This document shows positions 30,040-36,016 of a DNA stretch of 36,016 nt, piece after piece (positions within the stretch are counted from its first letter, which is position 1; each line of letters starts with the position of its first letter). The notes beneath the pieces are model-generated. The model searched no databases. It was not told the origin of the DNA and worked only from the letters and a program-made list of their open reading frames with translations. The DNA is from Nanobdellota archaeon (lineage in GTDB: Archaea > Nanobdellota > Nanobdellia > SCGC-AAA011-G17 > GW2011-AR17), in contig JAHJRD010000064.1 in the NCBI GenBank assembly GCA_018830945.1, positions 1 through 36,016 on the forward strand, in the 5' to 3' direction. The translations under genes and the position numbers were made by a program.

Positions 30040-30990
30040 TTAGATCCAATCCTTTCTCTTAAAATAGGCATAAGCAAGTATTACCAGAACAAGCATTAAT
30101 GATAAAGCAAACCAGTAGCCGTGCACCCAGGGGATTTCAGGCATATACTTGAAGTTCATGCCGTATATTCCTGATATTAAAGTCGGAAGAAGGATTATCG
30201 CGCCCCACGCAGTAAGCTTCTTGACAGTTACATTAAGGTTATTGGAAACAACTGACAAATACACCTCAATTGTTGTAGTAAGTATATCCCTGTAAGTAAC
30301 TGTAAGCTCCACAAGCTGGGTAAAGTCAGAGTACAAAAGCCTGAACTTTGAAAGCCCTTTCTTGTCAAGGAACTCGCCGTACTCCTTTTCAATGCCTGAA
30401 ACAACCTCCCTGTTTGCTATCAATGCCTTATAGAAATAAATAAGGCTTTTCTTGATTTTAAGGGAATCACCCATAAGGCGCTGGCTTTGCGGCAAATGAT
30501 ATATTCCTTCCTCAAGCTTGTCAATCCTCTCGTCAATTGCAGAAAGTATTAATGAGTATGTGGACGCAATCTCGTCAATTATGTTGTAAAGTATGAATGT
30601 TGTGCCTTTTTCAAAGATTCTTGCCTTTCTCTTGTCTTCCCATTCTTTCATGCGGTTAAGGGACGGCATCTCATGCATATGCATTGTTATGAGGTCATTG
30701 CTCTTTTTTGAGATAAAAGCAAGCAAAGGCATTGTTACATCCTCTCCCTTTTCCTGCGGTGACTGCAGCACAATAATAGAATATTTCTCAAGGTTGGCAA
30801 TCAGGGGGCGGCTGTTTGCATGCAGGAACTCCCTTATCTCAACTGCGGAAATGCCGACAAATTCCGCTATCTTCTCTATTTCTTCTTTTGAAGGCTTTTG
30901 AAAATCAGCCCAGACAACGCCCCTCTTTTTAATGTCTTCAAATTTTCCCTGAAGGACTTTGCCATTCTCAAGCTTCTGCACAGTAAGCAT
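30040..30990 (-). CDS. corA: CorA-type magnesium transporter
   Basis: 316 residues: a cytoplasmic alpha/beta and long-helix domain, then two C-terminal transmembrane helices. The first ends in the selectivity motif YGMNF, and the PEIPW loop follows. The protein ends with a basic RKDW tail. It forms pentameric Mg2+ (or Co2+) channels. The start at 30990 gives a normal N-terminus and lies about 22 nt after the TATA box; the longer frame would cross the promoter. Confidence 0.92.
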   Translation of the reverse strand: MLTVQKLENGKVLQGKFEDIKKRGVVWADFQKPSKEEIEKIAEFVGISAVEIREFLHANSRPLIANLEKYSIIVLQSPQEKGEDVTMPLLAFISKKSNDLITMHMHEMPSLNRMKEWEDKRKARIFEKGTTFILYNIIDEIASTYSLILSAIDERIDKLEEGIYHLPQSQRLMGDSLKIKKSLIYFYKALIANREVVSGIEKEYGEFLDKKGLSKFRLLYSDFTQLVELTVTYRDILTTTIEVYLSVVSNNLNVTVKKLTAWGAIILLPTLISGIYGMNFKYMPEIPWVHGYWFALSLMLVLVILAYAYFKRKDWI

Positions 30991-31011
30991 GAGATTATAG
31001 AGCCAGAAAAA

Positions 31012-31021
31012 GTTTATATAG
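31012..31021. promoter_or_regulatory. Shared bidirectional TATA box
   Basis: GTTTATATAG reads TTTATATA on the plus strand and TATATAAAC on the minus strand. It is centred about 27 nt from both the corA ATG (30990) and the isomerase-like ATG (31044), so one element could serve two leaderless divergent genes. Confidence 0.6.
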
Positions 31022-31043
31022 TTTCGCACAGAACATTATATCA

Positions 31044-31943
31044 ATGGATTTCAATTCAACATGCAGAAAAATAAAAGAGCTGAAGATTCAGGGCGCGACA
31101 AATGTTGCTGTTGCAGCTGTTGAAGCTTTAGCCTCTGCTGCTTTAAAATCAAAGGCAAAGAACAGCAAGAAGCTGCTCGAGGATATTGCTTCTGCAAGGA
31201 AAAAGCTGCTTGCCACACGGCCTACAGAGCCCATGATGAGGAATTTCCTTAATTTTATGTACGCAAGGGCTATGACTGGAAATGATGTAAAAGACATAAA
31301 AGCAGAGGCAAAAAGGGCTGCAAAAGAATCCCTTATGATGAAAGCAGCTGCAAAGCAGGCAATTGTGAGGATTGGCGCAGGGCTTATTGAAGACGGAAGC
31401 ATAGTGTATACCCACTGCCATTCAAGCACTGTAACAGGAATCCTGAAGGAAGCTGCAAAAACCAAAAAGTTTGAGGTTTACAACACAGAAACAAGGCCGC
31501 TGTTCCAGGGAAGGATAACTGCAAAAGAGCTTGCAAAGGCAAAAATCCCTGTCACTCATTTTATTGATTCTGCTGCAAAGCTTGCATTGAAAAAAGCGGA
31601 TGTAATGCTTATTGGCGCTGATGCAATAACCCCGATGGGAATCTATAACAAGATTGGCTCCGGATTATTTGCAGAGCTTGCAAGAAAGTATGACACCCCT
31701 GTTTATGTCTGCTCTGTTTCATGGAAATTCAACCCAAGCTCCATCTTTGGGCAGGATGAGGTTATTGAGGAGAGAAGCGGCAAAGAGGTGTGGAAGGACG
31801 CCCCTAAGAATGTTATTGTGAAGAATTATGCGTTTGAAAAAGTAGACCCTGACCTTGTTTCTGCAATTGTTTCAGAGCTTGGAGTGTACCAGCCTGAGTC
31901 ATTTGTTGAGGAAGTGAAGAAGAAGTATCCGTGGATGTTCTGA
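31044..31943 (+). CDS. Ribose-1,5-bisphosphate isomerase / eIF2B-family protein
   Basis: 299 residues with family motifs: an active-site Cys in YTHCHSSTV (Cys 125), TETRPLFQGR, an Asp in LIGADAI (193) and YNKIGSG. In archaea this family includes the isomerase that turns ribose 1,5-bisphosphate into ribulose 1,5-bisphosphate in the AMP-salvage route to form III RuBisCO. Related proteins are aIF2B-like or methylthioribose-phosphate isomerases. The Cys and Asp are kept, so an isomerase is likely; no RuBisCO or AMP phosphorylase is in the window. The stop codon abuts the next ATG. Confidence 0.8.
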   Translation: MDFNSTCRKIKELKIQGATNVAVAAVEALASAALKSKAKNSKKLLEDIASARKKLLATRPTEPMMRNFLNFMYARAMTGNDVKDIKAEAKRAAKESLMMKAAAKQAIVRIGAGLIEDGSIVYTHCHSSTVTGILKEAAKTKKFEVYNTETRPLFQGRITAKELAKAKIPVTHFIDSAAKLALKKADVMLIGADAITPMGIYNKIGSGLFAELARKYDTPVYVCSVSWKFNPSSIFGQDEVIEERSGKEVWKDAPKNVIVKNYAFEKVDPDLVSAIVSELGVYQPESFVEEVKKKYPWMF

Positions 31944-32978
31944 ATGAACAAAAGGAATAAATGGATTCTTGGGATAAGCGCTTTTATTATTTGCTTGGTT
32001 GTTGCAGCTGTTCCATTGCTTAATGCCGCTTTTAGCTGCAAAAAGGCTGAAGTGGGAGCTGTATCAGGGATTGCTGACAATGCTTATGAGTCATCTACCG
32101 AGGTAAAAGTGCTTTCATATAATATGGCTCATTGCAGGGGCTCTTATGATTTTTACGGGAAAACAACAGGCATGGATGATTTGGATATGGACCTAACAAT
32201 AGATTCTCCTGAACAGGTTTACAAGTGCCTTGATGACTTTGCAGAGTTTATTGTTAATGAGAAAGCTGATATTGTTTTATTGCAGGAAGTTGACAAGGAT
32301 GCTGTGTGGAGCTTTGGAATTGATTTCATGCCTTACCTTGCTGAGAAATCAGGGTTAGGCTATTATAGCTATGGCACAAAGCATGATTTAAGTGTTTTGC
32401 CTTATATGCGGAAGAAATCAAATGGCGATTGGATTTATTGGCTGTATTTTGACATTGGCAATGCTGTTTTAAGCAAGTATCCAATTGTTTCTGCTGAGAA
32501 CAAGGGTTTTGGGGAGAAAGGCTTTAAAAAATGGATTTCAGGAGAGGAGAAGTATGTTGATGCTGTGGTTGATGTTAAAGGCAAGATGGTAAGGGTTGTT
32601 TCAACACATTTTGGCTCTGGACTCAAAGAAAGCTTAAAGATGATTGAAGAAGCTGAAAAAAGCGAAATGCCTTTTGTGTTTGGAGGCACATTGCATATAT
32701 TATTGCCTGCTGCAAGGGAAACCTGCTCGTGGTGCAGTAATGAATACATGAACGCAATGCAGAACCTTATTGATTCAGGGCTTTTTAATATCTATATGAC
32801 TGGGGTTGATGCATTGGATACCCAATATTTCACAGCAGACACTGAAAATTTGTATTGGACAGCTGATTACATCATTCCAACAAAAGATGTGGAGATAAAA
32901 GACTATTATGTTATTGATGTTGAGCTTTCAGACCACAAGCCCGTGGCTGCAACGCTTGTGCTTAATGATTCTCAGTGA
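31944..32978 (+). CDS. Membrane-anchored EEP-fold protein, altered active site
   Basis: 344 residues: an N-terminal transmembrane anchor (about 8-30), then an endonuclease/exonuclease/phosphatase fold with LSYNMAH (Asn 60), LLQEVD (Glu 115), NAVLSKYPI, STHFGSG (His 222) and SDHKPV (330-331). The GDxN motif, which provides the catalytic Asp and Asn, is replaced by FGGTLH (247-251). Activity may be lost or changed. It starts directly after the isomerase stop and is likely co-transcribed. It converges with the YdjM-like gene, overlapping by 7 nt. Confidence 0.75.
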   Translation: MNKRNKWILGISAFIICLVVAAVPLLNAAFSCKKAEVGAVSGIADNAYESSTEVKVLSYNMAHCRGSYDFYGKTTGMDDLDMDLTIDSPEQVYKCLDDFAEFIVNEKADIVLLQEVDKDAVWSFGIDFMPYLAEKSGLGYYSYGTKHDLSVLPYMRKKSNGDWIYWLYFDIGNAVLSKYPIVSAENKGFGEKGFKKWISGEEKYVDAVVDVKGKMVRVVSTHFGSGLKESLKMIEEAEKSEMPFVFGGTLHILLPAARETCSWCSNEYMNAMQNLIDSGLFNIYMTGVDALDTQYFTADTENLYWTADYIIPTKDVEIKDYYVIDVELSDHKPVAATLVLNDSQ

Positions 32979-33439
32979 AAAATAGCCGCAGTAGTAATGC
33001 CCAAAGAAACACACACTATAAACAAGAAAGCATATTCTAATTTGCCGCCTGTTTTAATAAATCCCCTGAAATGGCGCTTCCACACTGGCTGGAAAAATGA
33101 AACACCCTCTGCTGTCATTGAGTCTGCGGCAATATGCGTAAGATAGCCTAATGCAAATGCAGAGCCGAGTATTGCATAGTCTGTTGTATAAGCTGATAAA
33201 AATACAATAAAAGGCACCCACACTGTATGCAAAAATCCCCTGTGCTTCACAAACAATGTGAGTATTGCTGAAAAAGGCCATAGCTGTCTTCCAATAACGC
33301 TTTTTGTAGTGTCAATGTCAGGCAGGACAGCTGCAAAAAGAAATACCAATGAAAAAAGAACAGCGTGGCCTGGCTGGAAATATTTTAAGAGTAAAATGCC
33401 TGCCAAGGCGCCCAGTGCAAGATGCGTTTTAAACATCAT
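32972..33439 (-). CDS. YdjM-like membrane metal-dependent hydrolase
   Basis: 155 residues with four hydrophobic segments and the family metal motifs: His near the start (FKTHLALG), LPDIDTTKS, HRGFLHT and YLTHIAADSMTAEGV. These belong to the DUF457/YdjM integral-membrane hydrolase family. Substrates are poorly known, with a lipid or phosphoester one suspected. It starts 3 nt behind the RPA gene. Confidence 0.82.
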   Translation of the reverse strand: MMFKTHLALGALAGILLLKYFQPGHAVLFSLVFLFAAVLPDIDTTKSVIGRQLWPFSAILTLFVKHRGFLHTVWVPFIVFLSAYTTDYAILGSAFALGYLTHIAADSMTAEGVSFFQPVWKRHFRGFIKTGGKLEYAFLFIVCVSLGITTAAIFH

Positions 33440-33442
33440 TTT

Positions 33443-34426
33443 TTACATAACAACGTCTTCATGCTTTACAACAGCAACAACCTCAGCAGGAGTCGCATCC
33501 TTCACATTCTGCGCAACCATCTCAAGCCTTGCAAACATCTCATTCATGTTTACCCTGCCTGTAACCTGCATCTGCTTTCCAAGGATGCTTTTCTTTACAT
33601 CTTCAAAGAATGCAGGGTCGCCTTTCTTGCCCACTAATTCTTCTGCTTTCATGCCCAGCGCTGTTTCAGCCAGGTCCCTGAAGCATACAACTCTTATATT
33701 GTCAGTTCCGTCATCCAGGATAATATTAAGTATGGGCACAATCCTTTTCTGCACCTTACCGTGCTGCGGGCATGAGCCGTCTTCCTGGACTTTTTTGTTG
33801 CATTCAGGGCATGCGTCATAAAACCTTGGCTCAAACACCTGCACAACAGTGCCTGCTATTGTCGCAAGGTCTTTTTCTTTTAATTCAGTGATTGCCTTGT
33901 TTGATGCTTGCTGCTTTGCAAACGCTACTTCCTCATTCTCAGGATTTAGCTCAATTGATGAGCCTGATCCCAAGTGCACTTCATTATAGCCGTTATTTTC
34001 CCTTATGTAAGCCCCTTTTATTAATACAATGTCATTGTCTTTTAGAGTTGCAAGTTTGTCAATAATAGGCTCGTCCCACACAGTAACCCTTACAACGCCC
34101 GTCTCATCGCCTGCAAGGAACGCTGCATTCCTTCCTTCCTTTTTTTCTGTCTTGAAATGCCTTATGCCATAATTTTTTACAATTCTTGCCACTAACTCAA
34201 CATTCCTCTGCATTGGCGCAATTTCCTTTATTTTTTCCCTTGCATGCTTTTGCTGGAATATTTTAACACCCAGGTCATTTGCAACTATATGCGCTGCGCC
34301 TTCCTTTGAAACCAAATCAGAAAGCTGTTTTAGCTTTTGGTCTACTTTTTCATCAATTGCCTGCTCAGAAAGCTGTGTCGTGTCTTTTATCCTTGCTCTT
34401 ATTTTTTCATATGATAATGCTGCCAT
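33443..34426 (-). CDS. RPA-like single-stranded DNA-binding protein
   Basis: 327 residues: a helical N-terminus, then OB folds (FLAGDETGVVRVTVWDEP and KDLATIAGTVVQVFEPRFYD), with a zinc finger between OB strands, CPECNKKVQEDGSCPQHGK. This is the layout of archaeal replication factor A, which coats ssDNA in replication and repair. The ATG at 34426 follows GGTGAGG by a few bases and is preferred over an upstream GTG. The 247-nt gap upstream shows no gene. Confidence 0.85.
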   Translation of the reverse strand: MAALSYEKIRARIKDTTQLSEQAIDEKVDQKLKQLSDLVSKEGAAHIVANDLGVKIFQQKHAREKIKEIAPMQRNVELVARIVKNYGIRHFKTEKKEGRNAAFLAGDETGVVRVTVWDEPIIDKLATLKDNDIVLIKGAYIRENNGYNEVHLGSGSSIELNPENEEVAFAKQQASNKAITELKEKDLATIAGTVVQVFEPRFYDACPECNKKVQEDGSCPQHGKVQKRIVPILNIILDDGTDNIRVVCFRDLAETALGMKAEELVGKKGDPAFFEDVKKSILGKQMQVTGRVNMNEMFARLEMVAQNVKDATPAEVVAVVKHEDVVM

Positions 34427-34673
34427 TTGCCTCACCCTCTTTTGTTATAAGCTTAAATAGCAGGAACTTGTTTTGCTTTATTAAGATTTCTGTGCTGGAG
34501 TGCTTGTATTGGAAAGTTTTCAGGATTTTTGGAAAAATTGTTATAAGATAGTGTAAAATGTTATGGATTTCTGGAAAAATGGAAAGGCGGGCCTCTGGCG
34601 TGGTTTTTAATGGGTTTTTGCTATTGGCATTAAGAATGTGGATTTTGCTGCAGCAGCCTTGTTTTTAAAAATC

Positions 34674-35234
34674 TTAAATCAGCCTGTTCCTGCTCAGCAC
34701 TTCCTGTATAGCTTCCAAAAATTTCTTTGCATTATCCAGAGATTCCCTTGCAGGCTCCATATTGTGCCTTGAAAGGCGGTGATACTGGAATAAGCCCCTC
34801 TTGCCTTTCTCCTCTTCAAAAATATCAAGCAATTCCCTTGCTTTTGCCTCGGAATCCTCATAGATAAGATAAAGCTCTTCAGCTAATTCATTGCTTATCA
34901 CAAAATGCCTTGCAAAGGCAACCATTGTCGCATAATGCCTCCTCCCCTCAATTTTTACCTTTTTCAGCCCCAATAATGCCTGCGTTGCATGGAATATGGA
35001 ATAATAAGCGCTTACAACAACCCAGTCAAAGAATGTTGCGTCTTCAGGAAATCCTAATGCCTTCTTCAGCTTTGACTCTGTTGAAATCCTGAACAGCCCT
35101 TCTGCAAGCAACAAGTCATTAACCGCTTTCTGCCATTTAAGATGCACTTGGATTATAGAGTTCTCTCTTACCGGCTTGCCTTTTGCATTAAGCAGCTTAT
35201 TATATTTTTCCTCAATTTGTTTGGCTTGGAGCAT
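34674..35234 (-). CDS. HEPN-domain protein (toxin-type)
   Basis: 186 residues, all helical. SAYYSIFHATQALLGLK is the HEPN core helix, and RGLFQYH near residue 146 fits the R-x4-6-H ribonuclease motif. HEPN proteins paired with minimal nucleotidyltransferases act as RNA-cutting toxins whose partner AMPylates and silences them. The gene overlaps its nucleotidyltransferase partner by 23 nt. Confidence 0.8.
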   Translation of the reverse strand: MLQAKQIEEKYNKLLNAKGKPVRENSIIQVHLKWQKAVNDLLLAEGLFRISTESKLKKALGFPEDATFFDWVVVSAYYSIFHATQALLGLKKVKIEGRRHYATMVAFARHFVISNELAEELYLIYEDSEAKARELLDIFEEEKGKRGLFQYHRLSRHNMEPARESLDNAKKFLEAIQEVLSRNRLI

Positions 35235-35835
35235 ATTTTATCCTCTCCCATTTTTGAATGAGGCTATAAAAGGGATGAGGGTTATAAACTATTCGCTTGT
35301 TTCTTATTATATGCTTTACAACTGTTTCTTCTGCTGACAAAAGGCTTTCCTCAAACTCGTCAATAGAAAATATCTGCATCTGGATATTCCTAACATGCGG
35401 GAATTTCTTCATTATTTTATTCATTCGGCTTATTCTGCTTTTTTGGGCTATTATAAAAACATCCCAGTCTGATGTTTTCACAGCTTTTCCTGAAACCCGG
35501 CTGCCGAAGACACCTATGCAGGCAAAGGGGTCTATTTGCATTGCTTCTTTTGCTATAATCCTTAATGCTGAATTTTGCAATTGGCTGCTTTCCTCAACAA
35601 AGCAAAGCATTTGTATGGCATCCATATTGCTTATGTTGAATGTTATTTCGTTTGCCTGCCCTCTTTTCTTTTCAGTCAGTATTTCCTGTTTTATCAGGAG
35701 CTTTATCCTCTTGAAAGCATGCGAATAGTTTATGTTCAGCTTTATGGTTATTTCCCTGATAGAGAAGGCTGCTGCATAATCTGTTATGTACATGCCGAGC
35801 ATATTCAGGTCCATTATAGTTATATCTTTAAGCAT
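35212..35835 (-). CDS. Nucleotidyltransferase with N-terminal winged helix (antitoxin-type)
   Basis: 207 residues. A winged helix-turn-helix (about 1-70: SIREITIKLNINYSHAFKRI) precedes a minimal nucleotidyltransferase domain, IGVFGSRVSGKAVKTSDWDV (GS...DxD). The protein likely represses its own operon through the wHTH and neutralises the HEPN partner. A palindrome and TATA box precede the ATG. First gene of the pair. Confidence 0.82.
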   Translation of the reverse strand: MLKDITIMDLNMLGMYITDYAAAFSIREITIKLNINYSHAFKRIKLLIKQEILTEKKRGQANEITFNISNMDAIQMLCFVEESSQLQNSALRIIAKEAMQIDPFACIGVFGSRVSGKAVKTSDWDVFIIAQKSRISRMNKIMKKFPHVRNIQMQIFSIDEFEESLLSAEETVVKHIIRNKRIVYNPHPFYSLIQKWERIKYAPSQTN

Positions 35836-35845
35836 ATTATATTGG

Positions 35846-35857
35846 ATGTTATAACAT
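35846..35857. promoter_or_regulatory. Palindromic operator of the HEPN/MNT operon
   Basis: The perfect palindrome ATGTTATAACAT overlaps the downstream edge of the TATA element (CTTATATATATG in minus sense), 11 nt before the start codon. It is a likely site for the winged-helix protein. Confidence 0.6.
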
Positions 35858-35889
35858 ATATATAAGGATTTTGGTGTATGTATTAAGCT

Positions 35890-36016
35890 TCAGAGGAGAG
35901 CCTTAAGTTGCTCATAGGGATTGGCCTTTCTTAAGTTCCATGTTTGAAACAGGCTCAACATTATCTCGGTTGTTTTCTGTCCTTGTTCTGTTCGTAAACA
36001 ACCTATAATTTTTTCC
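35890..36016 (-). mobile_element. C-terminus of a transposase (IS66-like), cut by the window edge
   Basis: The frame runs from the right edge to a TGA at 35890 and encodes KIIGCLRTEQGQKTTEIML followed by SLFQTW and NPYEQLKALL. The SLRTxxG...L...NPxExLK pattern matches the end of IS66-group transposases in my memory. No terminal inverted repeat could be identified. Confidence 0.45.

Overview
This window looks like a piece of a small-genome archaeon of the DPANN type (Woesearchaeota/Pacearchaeota-like); that lineage is my inference. The archaeal signs are direct. Genes have TATA boxes about 22-30 nt upstream, and several start leaderless. There are archaeal/eukaryotic-type ribosomal proteins (L10e/uL16, L35Ae/eL33), a one-domain histone-fold protein, an ATP-dependent DNA ligase, an RPA-like ssDNA-binding protein, a circularly permuted GTPase and a ribose-1,5-bisphosphate isomerase/eIF2B-family protein. 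Many genes are very short or unrecognised, as expected for such genomes. A bacterial-type MetK and a ClpX-like unfoldase point to gene exchange with bacteria.

Layout. 1-4.3 kb: two secreted thioredoxin-fold proteins, a small frame split by an in-frame TAA, a Cys-rich small protein, a ClpX-like AAA+ ATPase and a deoxyribosyltransferase-like protein whose frame has no normal start codon. 4.3-7.4 kb: cysteinyl-tRNA synthetase, two small membrane proteins, a lipoprotein and a membrane-anchored JAMM protein. 7.4-15 kb: a 1515-residue secreted Cys-rich protein, a conserved-looking 490-residue protein with a HicA-like partner, a small membrane protein and an archaeosortase-like protein; a 66-bp segment is duplicated behind two of these genes. 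15-21.5 kb: tiny Cys/Lys proteins, tRNA-Thr(CGU), MetK, DNA ligase, a nitroreductase, a GTPase and small unknowns.

21.5-25.1 kb is an accessory island. It holds an ArdC-like antirestriction/metallopeptidase gene that overlaps a full-length DUF1016 (YhcG) PD-(D/E)xK nuclease gene. Beside them is a truncated second DUF1016 gene whose middle has become an in-frame array of seven 19-nt palindromes, mostly at 39-nt period. The stem sequences differ from unit to unit while pairing is kept. The intact paralogue has one perfect palindrome at the homologous position. Further hairpin repeats flank the island. 25.2-28 kb: L10e, L35Ae and a large nucleotidyltransferase-fold protein. 28-36 kb: histone, a nucleotidyltransferase operon with a palindromic operator, CorA and the R15P isomerase-like gene on a shared promoter, an EEP-fold protein, a YdjM-like protein, RPA, a HEPN/MNT toxin-antitoxin pair and the end of a transposase.

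The two most unusual signals are the covarying palindrome array inside the DUF1016 gene, and a family of four 5' leaders (before the 88-residue Cys protein, the 135-residue unknown and metK, plus one with no gene behind it). Each leader has an SD-like segment, a GAAAC/GTTTC-type hairpin, an anti-SD-like segment and then the real Shine-Dalgarno sequence, which would allow two competing folds.
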